DNA from: Glossina fuscipes
Lineage: Eukaryota > Arthropoda > Insecta > Diptera > Glossinidae
Direction: 5' to 3'
Assembly: GCF_014805625.2 (NCBI RefSeq)
Contig: NW_023998493.1
Coordinates: 2,617,722-2,681,721, forward strand
Length of the DNA stretch: 64,000 nt
Positions 12,891-24,985 of this stretch are shown here, in pieces (position 1 is the stretch's first letter; each line of letters starts with the position of its first letter). The notes beneath the pieces are model-generated. The model was not told the DNA's origin. It saw nothing but the letters and a program-made list of their open reading frames with translations, and made no database searches. A program made the translations under genes and the position numbers.

Positions 12891-14454
12891 TATTTGTATA
12901 CCCGCTATGCTCTTTCTTAGAGAAAACCTCCTTTTCTCGGTCTTCTTATCTTCTTCTATACTATGCTCGAAGCGAGGTTAACGGTCAGTGCAGAGAAGCA
13001 AATCGCAAGCATTGCCGTTGGAGCAGAATTTCTTATGTAAGTACAGACGACGGTAAGTATCGAGGCGTAATTCAACACAAGCATCCCCTTCAACACGCTT
13101 TACAACTCATTTATCTACTATTTCTATAGAGATGATTGCTCTCTTGTTGACTTGGCAACCAGCTTTATTAAAGGTACTGTTTAATTTTCTACGCAAGTAA
13201 AAGGGTGTCTGCAAGTTACAACCAAGTGTTTGTTCTTTCAAACACAAATGATCTACATGGTTTAAGCACGTAGTTGTGTTTAATATCTATATATATATAT
13301 GTATATGTCATGCATACTTATGCTGGATGGATGAGCACAATACAATACAAACAGTTTATACAATATACATGTTTTAACTAAGGCTCAGATAGTAGAGATA
13401 AGGTAAATATAGGTATATGGATATATACATTTACAAACATTATTGAGCTAATTATATATAACTAGATATATACATAATGATAATGTATAAAATAAAATTA
13501 AATAATCTAGCTATTTAAATCATATCATTCGAGTGACCATAAATGTGTAACGATATTTTTATAATTATATTGTAATAAAATGAAATTAGCTATATTTATG
13601 TAATTATAATATAATAATTAATTTACCTAAAGTTAAATCATATAATAGTAATGGAGCTATATTTGTATAATGATAATATAATAATTGATAAAGTTGAATC
13701 ATGTAATAGCTTTGTGCTATAATAATTAATTTAATTTTAAATTATATAATTCAGGTGCCAATTGACTTGTGGACTTGTGTGGATATGAGGGGTACCCGAT
13801 TTCGCATGTCACAAAATGGTTCGTGCTATACTATGTGATATTTGCGAAGTTTGTAATATTAGCGAGTCTGCTAGATATCTAAGTTTCAGATGTCACAGGC
13901 TTGATGGTATTAGAAGTCTTTTTGGCGTTTTCAGATTATATGATGGCCTCTTCGTTCTCTTTGCAGCAAAAAATCTACGTAATTTTGTGGAACTAATCTG
14001 CTTTATTAAATGAACGAATTTATTGTTTTAATTCACGAAAATATTTTTTTTTTTTACGTTCAACCAGAATTTATCTCTATAACATTGTTTTTTCAGCCAA
14101 AGTTGGCAGCACTATTTTTTCATCACTTTCAACAACTCAGCAATCTACAATTATGCTTGCAATCTCGGCTTCAGCTATTATGGCCGCAGTTTTTCGTTTT
14201 TATGTTTTACATACTTTTTTCCCAAATACTTACTACTCTTTATTATGTGAATATATAAGCCACAAATCCTATTGGCTTATTCCATTTAAAGTCAACATTC
14301 AAAAAAAAGATAAATTACATAAAGTTTTTAATAAAATAAAATGAAGCGTGAAGTTAATAATCAGCATTTTAAATAAACCAAAAGCGGAAAGTGCGGATCT
14401 TTTATACCTATCACTGTTATCCTAAAGAAGACAACAAAAGTGAGCGAATTAAAT
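12891..14454. other. Gene-free stretch with degenerate AT-rich repeats
   Basis: No supported gene. From about 13,430 to 13,760 the sequence is an imperfect AT-rich tandem array. A 65-codon frame at 13,816-14,013 is cysteine-rich at its start but matches nothing I know. The frames at 14,010-14,344 are phenylalanine-rich and look like noise. Confidence 0.55.
13430..13760. repeat. Degenerate AT-rich tandem repeat, ~60-67 bp period
   Basis: The block GCTATATTT...ATAATATAATAATT...GTTGAATCAT (with variants) recurs. AGCTATATTT starts at 13,588 and 13,655, and a diverged TGCTATAATA follows at about 13,715. Units differ by indels, so this is an old array. Confidence 0.55.
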
Positions 14455-15198
14455 TTTAAAGCTATATAATATAGAAGGGCCGAAGCAGATTTTTTCATTT
14501 TCAAAATAAACGTGTCTGTCCTATAGGTGCGTAGGCGTTACAGGCGTCTTCTTTGAAAAGTTTAGGTCACTTTCTTGCAAATTTGTAGTCGACATCTCCA
14601 TTTTTGCGAAGGGGACAATATTTACCATAGATACTATATAGTTGAACAGACGTACATATGGAGAAATGAGCAGGCGGACATTCTTGAGTGAGAATTTATA
14701 TATGTAATTTATATCCTTTATGGGGTTCTTTGAGCTTGTTTCTGCGCGTTATAAAGTTATAGAGAAAAAATTCATTTTGATACACTATAATATTGGATAG
14801 GCCGACCAATTTTTCCACTTTTGCACAGACACTACAGCATCGCCCAAAGAATATGCGTTCAAAGTTTGTTTAGGTTTACCTACTACAGCTTATGAGCAGT
14901 AATCAAGAAGCATTTTTTTAATTCTTTTGAAAAACGTGATTGTTCTCACTTTACGTAACACTGTAGCCATGGCTTTCGACCGATTTGGCACCTTTTTGAT
15001 ACCAACCTATGTGTAAGAAATTTTAAGGTAGTTACATTTTTGCGACTAGGAGTGTGTTTTCAACAGACATTACGAATAGGGACAGGAAGACGTGCCTAAA
15101 TGGATTCAGAATTTAATTCTGATGAAGAATGTTTATACTTCATCGGGTCTGTAAAGCTTACTTCCTTGCAAAATCCTTCGGTGGTGGGTATAAAAAAG
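14455..15198 (-). repeat. DINE-1/INE-1-like repeat, copy A3
   Basis: Nearly full-length minus copy of family A. Read on the minus strand from 15,198 it begins with CACCACCGAAGG and GCAAGGAAGTAAG, then CATTCTTCATCAGAATT. Next come the GCAAAAATG block (about 15,040), GGTTGGTATC (15,010), TTTTTCAAAAG (14,935), CGATGCTGTAG (14,838), the GCGCAGAAACAAGCT block (14,745) and the CGCCTGTAACGCC block (about 14,540). The last matches 50,660 in copy A8. The 123-codon frame at 15,100-15,471 starts inside this repeat and is therefore not a gene. Confidence 0.75.
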
Positions 15199-18100
15199 CG
15201 CGGGCTTTTTTTTAAATTTATATATGCATATAAAATATTGCTAGAGATAGAAAAACGAAGGATTCGGTCATATACACTAGCTCGTTACATCCGAAATTTC
15301 TACGCAGCCACCAGTAAAATGTGCACTGACGCGTTGATAATGTTATGCGGTAGTTTCTTTATGATGGCTTACTATGTGGCATATGTCATTTTTTCCTTAA
15401 TAAACCACTTAGCAACGTATCATTTACCAAATCCAGTTATTCGAAAAACAAAAAATAAAAGAAAGGGATAAAATTGTTTGTTTATGCTTTATTACACCGT
15501 GTGTTCAGTATTGAAAAGAAAACTATGTTCATATGTATTTCACTTTAAAAACTGTACTAACATGTCTAGCCGGTCAAGTAAAGTTTAAAGTACGATTGAT
15601 TATATTTTTATTACGATTTTTATTAGAGTACGAACTAGTTTCTCAAATAATTTAGTTATTATTACTGATTAAAACAGATTTTTCATATCCTTATTATCAG
15701 AAAAATTTGTTTTGAATTTGTACAGCTAGGACTCAATCAAGTGTTTGGACATTAAGATTAAAAAAGAATCAAAAAGTGGAGTTAAGCGATTTAGCAAATG
15801 AAGCATTCACATACCTTTCGCCAGAGCTCCGTTGAACAAACTGGCTGAAATCCAAGTGTCATTTGTAAAATAAGGTAAAAAGGAAGTAAACTCTTTCCAT
15901 TAAAACATTCTCTAAAGTATCGTTTTTGCTAGTATCCAAACACTAAAAACCATGTTCACGAATGTTTGTGCATTTACGAATGCAAAGTGTTGTATTTCTT
16001 CAAGTTTTATCCAGTTTTATATGTTTAAAGTGTTTTCAACTATTCTTGTATACACAACTATGGAGAAAGGCCTTGAGCAACGTACATTATTTATATTTTA
16101 TTTTGCCGTACCCGCTATAGTAAAAAGGCAGTCAAAATGACTGGTAATGGAATTTATAAATGTTTTTGTGCATTCCGCGCAGGGCGTGTTTCTTACGGTT
16201 TAATAAACGCACTTGTCTAGGTAAAGCTTTAAAGAGGCCTAAACAAAATACTCCACCCAGCATCTCTCAGCTAATCCCTTGCTCACTGGGATTACTATTC
16301 TCTCCTCATATCGGATCATCCTTGAGAAACGAGAGGGTTGTCTTCTGCTTTCCCGCAGCACTCTGTTGCACTGAGCCATTATCGACAAATTTGGTGGTCA
16401 TCCGCGAGTTTGCTTACAATCGCAGTCACCACCGAATCCCACGAACAGTCGCTACTAAATGCTAAGTGAAGCAATTAACTTTGGTAAAGTATGGATTTTT
16501 CGGTTATTGAGCCATTCTAAGAGAGTTTATAATTACAGAAGAGCTAGCTACAAATTGCGTTTTCAATGAATGAATCTAGGTAACTGTGCATTTAGGTGCG
16601 ATGCGAAATTCTCTCTTCAATCATTGAAAACGATATTATTTTCGTGGTTTTCAAATTTGAATGAAATCTTAGATCGATATCGGATACAATTGATATTGGA
16701 AACAACCGGGTCAGTTGTTAGCTTTAGAGGTTTTCCTTCCTAAATCGAGGTACGCTTAGGCTAATCTCAATCTGCAGCCATTTTCAAATATATAAAGAAT
16801 TAACAAAAACTTAAAAGACACCAAAAAATACACAGGCGATCAGCTATAAATTGATTTACTATTTCAAAGAACAATATGGTACTCATCCTTAATAGCGCAA
16901 TCTCTGTATATGTTGTTAGCAGTCATTTTTCTGCCCGCATCTATATCAAGCTGCTTCACGGAGGAGCTGGAATGTGGACAGTACAAGAAAATAGCCATTT
17001 AGATGAACGAGAGCACAGAGGTTAAATATATGATATGACACAAGAAAGCGAAAACTAGTCAAGACACATCGTTAAAATGCGTCTAAGAAGGTGCTTCAAA
17101 ACTTTTGTTTTCGACGTTTTAACATCCAATTGGTTTCTTATTTGATTTCGGCTAAATTAAAAACTTAGCGTACTGTGACCGAAATCGAAAGACTGCACAA
17201 TTTCGATACCTCGGTACCTGCAAATTCTGATGCTACTCAATTTTATAAGCCGTTTTGATGCCTATTCGATTGCGATCGCAATTCAAATACTACGTATGTT
17301 CGAGATGCCCCCAGGATTGAGTATTTACGAAATTTCATTTCGGACATTCTGGTCTCCAAGGCAGCCCTCGCTTTGAAGATTTTAAATAAGATTGAATATT
17401 GTCACCTAAGTGCAACCGCGCCTTCGATGATATTAAGAATGCTTTGAAACTTCTAATTGATACAAGCATATTCAATCTCTATGTGCATTGTATTTGAGGT
17501 AACAAAACGTTTAATTCCAATCTACCGTCGTCGACCATCTATATCGTAAACGAATTGCTTAAATTGTTTGCAGTTAATCCATTTCCCTTTACGCTGGTAA
17601 TAAATAGTACGTACTTGCACAGAAAAGCGTACCCCGTAGTGAGTTTGCAAGTTTCATTTCAGGGTAATCAGTCTTGATTGATGGTCCGAACTAAAGCGTT
17701 CTTTGGGCCGACTCAAAAGCGAGGAAAATACCGGGGATCTAAAATGAAGATTGAAATTTATTTTTTGCCGAAGCGAAGATAGCCAACATTTTTTAGGGTT
17801 ATCTTCGTTAAGTTGCGATTTACCGCGAAGTAACAAAAATCAATTAGCATTAAAAGTAAGGGATCCAAACAATCTTAACCTTTAATTGTGATCGCGATAC
17901 CAAAAAACTATGTTATTGCTACTAATTGCCAAACGAGAATAGAAATTGAACTCTTCTCTTGACTACTAATCAACAAGTTGAAGACTTATTACAAAGCACT
18001 TTCAAATTTCAATTTATCACCTTCAGCTCAAGTTTTAACAAGCAAATCTGTATGTATGAGTGCGGGGATACGTATACCTGCCAATTATTGTGCTTTCAAA

Positions 18101-19764
18101 CGCAAAAACACTTTCCTTTTTTTTTAAATTTTTACTCTCTCTTCACTGTTGTTGCACCGTGATTCTACCATTGAAAGTACATCAACTTTCCGGAAAAAAA
18201 GGAGAGAAATTTTAAGCATAAAAGAGAAAAAAGAACAATTAGTTTTCTTTCGTTAAGATTATCGGTGCTTGCAATTATAGTCGCTCATACGCACGATACG
18301 CCTTCAGTGTAAATAATGCAGCTCCCATTTCGTAAATTAAGTTTCCAAGCTTAAGATAAAAAATGGAATGCGTTCACGTAAACGAATGTGCGATTAAGAA
18401 ATACTTTGACACTTTGATAACTGTATACATATTAAAATGTAATTAAACGATCATCGCTAACACGTGTTTTACTGAGTTCAAAACCAACTGAAAACGTTTT
18501 CAAAATTTTTAATTCAATTTCATTTTAAACGTTCAGATCTGCCTAATACTGCATTGTTAATATCTAGTACCCTTTTTCGATAGCGAGCTCATCTTCCATT
18601 CATAAGATTTTTCTACAAATTTAAAATCACACCCTGACTCTTTTATACACTTTCTGCGCTGCTTATTGCATTCCAAAAGCATCGTCAAACTTATAATGCG
18701 TACAAATTTTAAGGGTAAACAGTAAACTGTGCCATAAGGATATCCTTTTCTAGAATTTCTGTGTGTATAACTTCATATACAGATATTTGCGATTACGTCT
18801 TTTTGCAATTACCATTTAACTTAGAGCATATTTTATGCAGCATATTTACTTTGCGGTTAATTTACGCCCCCTAATTAAACGTTAGATTGCTTAATTATGT
18901 GACTTCTTATCTTATTCCCTTGTAAATGGCGGTGGACTCTTTCCGTCCGTTGTCAGCTGTCTTATGGTCTCCACGTCTCCAGCATAGAGTGTTCTTTGGA
19001 TCGACAAATGCATTTTTTCAAATGCGTTTTCTGATTACAAAATCATGGGAAAGTATATGTTTTTCTGCCCAATCAATAAATGTTCTCTAAATAAAATGTG
19101 AATAGAACATTCGTAAGCCTAAATATTATATATATATAAATACAAACTCAACTCAATTATACATCATACTTTTCCTGTTATCTGCAACTAATTATCTTTT
19201 ATAAGCCGATGTGATCGTAGGCATACAGGTTTACTGTATCTCACTTTAAAATGTATTTTAAAATTATTTATGTTAAGGATTAAAATCAATAATTATAGCA
19301 ATGTTTTCTTAATGCCTTCATAGCATATCTTTATGCCCGCATTAGCAAGTCATATATATTCGATTTATCATATATATGAAATACTCGTAAAGTGTTAATA
19401 TTCTTCATTATCCCACTAACGAAAGCGATTAAGAGTGTATGTACGAGTAACTCTTGTCCTCATACTAAAATCATTTTTAGTACCTTTCAGTTTTTTTCAA
19501 TCATCCAAAATCGAAGTCCAGATAAAACAAAGTGCAAGTAAACTATAATATGGTGTATCTCAGTAGGTGTTTGTATGTACATTGAACAGCGACTCCTACC
19601 GGTGTAAACGATTGAGTAGAGCGAAGTATCAATGCACATAATGGTTAAATTCAGTGATTTTGACCTTTGTCCACACAAAATAACAGTTTTCCATTTACTA
19701 TTATTAAGTTATTCAGTGTACACAAACGCTAATCGCTCTTTCGCTATTCATTTCTATTGTTATC
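15199..19764. other. Anonymous DNA, no supported gene
   Basis: About 4.6 kb with no recognised feature. Two less AT-rich patches were read in several frames. 16,140-16,470 has a 101-codon plus frame with no domain. 17,100-17,660 has broken frames around 17,310-17,500 that loosely resemble the RT/RNase H linker of a gypsy-type element, without any diagnostic motif. Neither is good enough to call. Confidence 0.5.
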
Positions 19765-20488
19765 TGATTTGAAGAAATCCATCAAACACTTTTAGAGCCT
19801 TGGGGTGATGCTCCTCCATCAAATCCCAATTGTCGGTTTTGGTTTCAACGGTTTAAAAGTCAAGGACAAAGAACTACTTGGAGGAACAAGAAAATCCCAA
19901 GACTTTGAATTGCAAGACTTATTGGACGAAAACCCAGCTCAAATTCTTGAAGAATTTTCGAATAGCTTAACCGTCGATAAGTGAACTGTTTCTAGCCATT
20001 TACATGCGATGAGAAAGATCCAATAGGAGGGTTATTGGTTACCTTATGAACTGACAGATAATACCATTACAATAAGAAAAGTTTCGCATGGCATATTCTG
20101 ACTGGCGGTGAAGCATGCATCTACTACAACGAACCCAAGTGCAAAACATCATGGCTTAGTCCAGGAGAGGTATCCACACCCACACTAAAAACGAACATTC
20201 GTGGTCGTAAAGTTTTGCTCTACGTTTGCTGGTATCAGCAAGGTGAATGAAATTGTTACTGCAGTTGTCTACCGAAGTCAATTGAACAAACTGAACGATA
20301 TAATGCTGCAAAAAAACCCAGCAACAGCGGTTAATAGAGGCAAAGTTACTCTCTTTCATGACAACGTTTGGCCATACGTTGCCAGAGTTGTCAAGGATAC
20401 ATTGTTGCAGCTCGAATTAAAAGTTCTGCCACACGTAGCATACTCACAAGACTAACGCCTTCTGATTATCACTTGCCTACAGCATGAT
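19765..20488 (+). pseudogene. mariner-family transposase relic
   Basis: Broken reading frames spell a mariner transposase from near its N-terminus to its third catalytic motif. In order: the helix-turn-helix segment ending in FWFQRFKS (about 19,840-19,860), DKELLGGTRKSQDFELQDLL (19,862-19,920), then YWLPYEL (20,035). Next come TGGEACIYYNEPK (about 20,103-20,140), FHDNVWPYVARVVKD (20,355-20,400), and LPHVAYSQD with TPSDYHL (20,430-20,475). Mariners use a DD34D triad. The first Asp (family motif TGDE) is Gly here, while the other two are present. There are several stops and frameshifts, and the segment between YWLPYEL and the first Asp motif is shortened. The C-terminal tail and both terminal inverted repeats are missing. 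The 3' end abuts the SLC36-like pseudogene. It is inactive. Confidence 0.85.
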
Positions 20489-21290
20489 GTGTTTGCAATA
20501 ATTGGTATCATCTGTCAATTCTCATCGTTAACAATCTGTTATGCCGCCTATGTTTTTAAGGATTTCAAAGCCGAACCCGAATGTTTTAGTTATTCAGCAA
20601 TGAGTATAACATATTTGATGGCCCTTGCGACGTATATATTGAACGGAATAAATGTAATATTGCCGTTCAGAAATCAAGTGCAAAGTAAAATATGCTTTAA
20701 GAGATACGTGTTTACTATCATTATAACAATAACTGGATTTGTGTATCCATGCATAACATTGCACGTCCCTGCAAACACCATGTATATATATGCATTTATG
20801 GCAAAAAGAAATAAAAACTAAATTATTATTAATAAAATGTCCAGAGCTGGTCAGATGGTGAAATGCCTCGCAATCTTGTCATTGTTGTTTACGTATCCCT
20901 TTCAGCAGAACGTATCGTTCGTTGAGCTGGGCGAACTGTTTCACAATATTTGGGTTAATTGGAAGTATGCCCGGCTAAGTAAACTGCTGCTACGATTCCT
21001 AATGATAGTAAATCAAAACGCGTTACTCTTCTTTATTATTTATATATTCTATTAATGTTTCATTTACTCTAGTCTTTTAGTTTATTGGTTGCGGTATGGC
21101 CAAGTTTTATTGTATCCTTCTTCATCGTCCTATTCGGATGTGTTTATTTTCATTTTTTAGGTGTTTTAATGCCAAACCACATCAAAATATGTGTTTATTA
21201 TAGACGATCTGGTTATGGGTCATGTTATTGACGTTTAATTGTTTCTATTACTATAATTTCATGTAGTTTTATCATATTTTTATACTTGGG
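20489..21290 (+). pseudogene. SLC36/PAT-type amino-acid transporter, decayed fragment
   Basis: Family knowledge: SLC36 (PAT, Drosophila pathetic-like) proteins are 11-helix proton-coupled amino-acid transporters. Here 20,489-20,821 reads as membrane helices matching the middle of that fold, with YVFKDF, then NGINVILPFRNQV in the place of the family's EGIGVVMPLEN motif. The same frame passes a TAA at 20,819-20,821 and continues to 21,055 with GQMVKCLAILSLLFTYPFQ, the place of the family's QSVKxxIAxxIFxTYPLQF. It then gives WVNWKYARLSKLLLRFL. A frameshift follows, and 21,073-21,228 reads LLVAVWPSFIVSFFIVLFG and GVLMP, like the IAVAVPNLGxFISLxGAL helix. Homology fades near 21,290. One in-frame stop, one frameshift and no N-terminal half argue for a pseudogene. 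No introns are seen over ~800 bp, so a retrocopy or a large-exon gene are both possible. The match was made by eye. Confidence 0.6.
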
Positions 21291-22454
21291 GTTTTATTAA
21301 CTCTTTCGGCTACTTCTGGTCCATGCTGATGTGACAATGCTTTTTGTTCTGTTTTAATAAATGTATTTCTTCATATTTTCAAATTCTCGAATCGAAATTA
21401 TTGAAATTTCAAACTGATTAACAATATCGGAAGCGTTGGTTGACATAGATAATAAAAGTAAAATAGGAAAGAAAGTTCGTTACACAAATCATTTTAGAAA
21501 TATTAAAAGGATAAAAACTATATATGGGGGAAAAATATATATATGGGGAAACGTCGACGTGAATTTTGGCCCGGATTTTTTAATTTTTTTACTGTCATAT
21601 ATTTACATATTATATATTACGAATCATCAAGTGCATAATTAATCAGGATGGTAATCACGTAGCTAAAGGTTGGCTTTTTATGTTTTTGCCAAATAATGAA
21701 GTAATATATAATATACTAACATAACATAAATACAATAGCGAAAGTTTAATTTTTTGTACGTGATTACCCCCTACTTCGATATTATTTTACTTACATAATA
21801 GATTAACAGTATCTCGCTAAAAAGCGAGCACGATAGTTGATGTTTTTGCAAAAGAAAGAACTGATAACTTCGATTGACAGTTAAATTATAAAATGAAGAT
21901 GCGCTATACAGTGAGATACGGTTTTAACGTTGTTGGATGATTAGCTTGTTTAATTTAAATAGGAAATTTAATTATAAAAATGTGTGTGTATAGAGATAAT
22001 AATAAAGATAGTAGGAAACCTTTGTCAATTGAAATTGTTTCCTTTTGCAAGTTATCTCTAATGGTATATATGGCGTGATTACGACCCAATGATTGAAAGG
22101 GCAATCGTGCTGTCGCGGAAGTCTTAATGTATGTGGTACAAACATATCACTATTCGGTGTTTTCATAAAATGTTCGGAAATGATTGAACTGCGTATTGCA
22201 CCGTCTTTCGCCAATATATTAAGCTTATGCCCAATAAGGCAACCAACCCTGTCTTCATGTTAAATCTGCATGTCGCAATTTTCGAGATAGTTTGATGAAA
22301 GTTGGTGCACTGGCGTATTCTGGGACAAATTGGAAAATGTCAAATTTACAAACACTTGCTGTACTGCATCTCAAGTGTTTTTTATCGTTCAACGATTAGT
22401 GGTAAGCTCACTTATATTCCCACATATCAATCAGTTCTTATTCTTCCTATTATA
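21291..22454. other. Gene-free stretch; holds a repeat B fragment
   Basis: AT-rich. A fragment of repeat family B lies at 22,240-22,345. The minus frame at about 21,972-22,250 (LAKDGAIRSS, FVPHTLRLPRQHDCPFNHW) has a balanced, coding-like composition but no recognised domain and no clear ATG. Confidence 0.5.
22240..22345 (+). repeat. Repeat family B fragment, copy B1
   Basis: The stretch TCGCAATTTTCGAGATAG with TTTGATGAAAGTTGGTGCA and GGCGTATTCT aligns with the 36,925-36,985 part of copy B2 (TCGCAATTTTTGAGATG, TTCGATGAAATTCGATACA, GACGTTCTAT). Element type unknown. Confidence 0.5.
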
Positions 22455-22948
22455 ATTTAACACATACGCGTCGAGTTCAATTGACTCTTAAAGTAAATCT
22501 TAAATTAATTAATATTAAAACTTAGTATAAGTACAATAAAACACAAAGAAAAAAAAAAGCATGTACACAACTAGCATAGAGCCACACCCACAACCGGTAC
22601 AGGACCAAATTGCAAGTGAATCCCTAAGACAACGCAAACATACAAAAGCTTGGCAACCGATAATATACAATTAATTTTCGACTCATAATCACTTTTTCAA
22701 GTTAAAATTTAGATCAACTACGACATAGGCAAATCGCGCGTATTAAGCAATGATGTGTTAATGGACTTTAAAGAGTCCGTTAATGAAAATAAGTGATACA
22801 AGTCATTTAGGTTCTTGCAAACAACTCTGAGCTGGTTAAACAGTTCGTAAATATATTAACATTGACTAAGCTTTATCAAAATAAAGTGCCTAGAGAAGCG
22901 GTTAGGGACATTAAAGCCTATCTCACGAAGTAATGCGGGCGAGTCAAT

Positions 22949-23832
22949 TCAACTATTTATTAATTTGATTACGAAGGAAACCCCAAGAACAAATCTACGT
23001 TTCTCCAGTGACGGGAAGGATAACACAAGCAACCTATTTTCATAGGGTGGAAGAGGGGCAATCGGGTCCCAACCCAAATTTCTAAGGGCAAAAAGCAAGA
23101 ATTGCTTTTCAACAGATTCAATCGAATTTACATAGCACTTATATGAAGGAGGCCACACAACAGAGGCGTACTCAAGTATACGTCTAATCAAACACATGTA
23201 AAGCCTTTTCGTAATATAAGGATCACCAAGCTCTTTGGACCACCTCTTTATAAACCCAAGCGCGGACCTAGCTTTGCTTAACGAGAGCTCAATATGCAAA
23301 TTGAAACTTAACCTATAATCAAATAGAACGCGTAAATCTGTGAACGAATCGACGTCTTCCAACCTGTGCGAATCAATGAAGTATTGGGTACTAAACGACT
23401 TCCTTCTTAAGAAAGAAAGCTTCTTACATTTATTTAGATTTAGCTTCAGAAGATTGAGGGAGCACCATGCAACCAAATTATTCAAATCACTTTGAAGATG
23501 ATGTGATTGCGATTCTACGGAAAAGGAAGAAAACAGTTTCACATCATCAGCATACATTAAGATCTCGATGAATTTAATCACGGAGGGCAAATCTTTGATT
23601 TGAAAACATGAGAAGTAAACTCTAACAGATTGGTGACCGTAGATCTTCCCGTTCGAAAAACATGTTGGAGAGGCAAAAAAATATACGATTTCATGGAAAA
23701 GGCTATATGCTGAGACACAATTCGCTCGAACAGTTTAGGCAAGACACTCAACTTGGCAATGCCTCTGTAGTTCTCTACAAGTTGCCTACCACTTTTGTGA
23801 ATAGGAATAAGGGAACAAGTCTTCCAACACAA
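22949..23832 (-). pseudogene. LINE copy A: reverse transcriptase with core deletion
   Basis: Frame 23,578-23,832 holds the fingers (SLIPIHKSGRQLVENYRGIA, LSVLPKLFERIV, RTGRSTVTNLLEF). It runs to FTSHVFKSK and then jumps to LPSVIKF at about 23,590. Frame 22,949-23,590 continues with YADD (23,543-23,554), the thumb and the C-terminal region (YITKRLYMCLIRRILEYASV). Between FTSHVF and LPSV an intact element has about 80 residues, including the motif with the first catalytic Asp and the PQGS turn. The second copy still shows part of this (ILFNLYINDLPSV). So this RT lost part of its palm by deletion. Confidence 0.85.
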
Positions 23833-23933
23833 AGAGAAACACCTGAATTCAAGGACTTGTTATAAATCCTTGAGATAACACCCCATAGCTCGCCAGCACA
23901 AGATATAAGCACACAAGAGGGGATTCCATCAGG

Positions 23934-24513
23934 TCAAGGCAAACAATTATATTTTAGAGAGCTAAAACCTACAAAAACGTCATTTTCAGATATAACAAAG
24001 TTAGGAATTGAAATCAAATTAGAAATCGGATATGGATAGTTTACTGATAAATCAAAAATGGCAGTTGAAAAGTTCTGTCGGAAGTATTCTGCAAAGAGAT
24101 TTGAGGTTTCAAAATCATCCGAGGACTCGGATCCATTAAAAGACACTTGCGAGGGATTTATGGAGATTTTTCTTTTGGGATTAGCGAACTTAAAAAAGTA
24201 TTTAGGGTTGGCAAACAAGGAGGATTTAACAAACTGAAGGTATCTGCAACAGTATTGGCGGTTGACGGAAATAAATTTATGCCTTGCCACTGAGTAAGCG
24301 AAATAGTCGAAAGAAGAGCCACTTTTCGAAAATTTTTGAAAAGTTTGTGTTTCCTATTCTTGTAATATTTAATTGTCTTCGAGGACGGGACTGCTTGATC
24401 GGAACGGATGCAGAAATAGCTTGATTTAATATATTGTAGAACGACGACAGTAAGCTACCAATACTTCCTACTGAGAAATCAAGCACAATATGAGAAAGAT
24501 GTGATTGTAGCAT
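23934..24513 (-). pseudogene. LINE copy A: endonuclease-RT linker
   Basis: Two open frames in different phases (24,277-24,513 and 23,934-24,290) cover the region between endonuclease and RT. Typical linker text is visible: SLFANPKYFFKFANPKRK, PSQVSFNG, and NLFAEYFRQNFS. The frames overlap near 24,280, which marks a frameshift. Confidence 0.75.
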
Positions 24514-24558
24514 GAAAACATTGATTTTATGGAAATCATAAAATTTATATGAAAAATT

Positions 24559-24985
24559 TTAATTTGGAACGTTATAGAATTTCAGCGAACCAACATGCTT
24601 GTAATGAATGGAAATACCCAATGTTAGACGATAAGAATACTCAAGTAAACTAAACGGAAGACAACGATTAACGCAAATCTCAGGAAAATTGGCAAAGCAC
24701 AGATCAAGCAATCTACCATTGCAAATAGGGGTACCATTGTATTGAACTAAATTATGATCAAAAAATTCATTAAAGAGCACAACGGCTCTACCAGATGTTG
24801 GGGTAGGAATCAAACAGCCAGAACTATCACTGTGACACAAAATGACAAGAGGCAAATTGAAGTCACCCAACGCAATGACTATATCGGAGGGTTTAGATTG
24901 CTTGGCCACTTTACAAAGGAGGTTGGTCTGTTTCTTATTTACAGAGATATCCGAATTTGGGGGAATATAGGAGCAGGTCACATAT
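24559..24985 (-). pseudogene. LINE copy A: AP endonuclease domain, C-terminal part
   Basis: The frame contains SYIPPNSD, then VIALGDFNLPLVI with the GDFN motif of exonuclease-endonuclease-phosphatase fold nucleases. It continues with TSGRAVVLFNEFFDHNLVQYN and RLLDLCFANF. The final SDH motif region is degraded (EYSYRLTLGI, where an Asp-His pair is expected). The enzyme would nick target DNA for target-primed reverse transcription. The N-terminal catalytic part (QxN and E motifs) is absent because the element is 5'-truncated. Confidence 0.85.

Noticed and set aside
15100..15471. 123-codon plus frame, apparently a membrane protein
   Set aside because: Its first ~100 bases are the 5' end of DINE-1-like copy A3 read on the wrong strand, and the rest is AT-rich with no known domain.
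17100..17660. Possible gypsy-type RT/RNase H linker
   Set aside because: The text around YLRNFISD and AFDDIKNALKLL is suggestive, but there is no YxDD, no TDAS motif and the neighbouring frames do not fit, so it is probably chance.
22418..24985. CACATAT near both ends of the CR1-like LINE as a target duplication
   Set aside because: The right copy appears to lie inside the endonuclease coding text (VTCSYIPP), so it is not flanking DNA.
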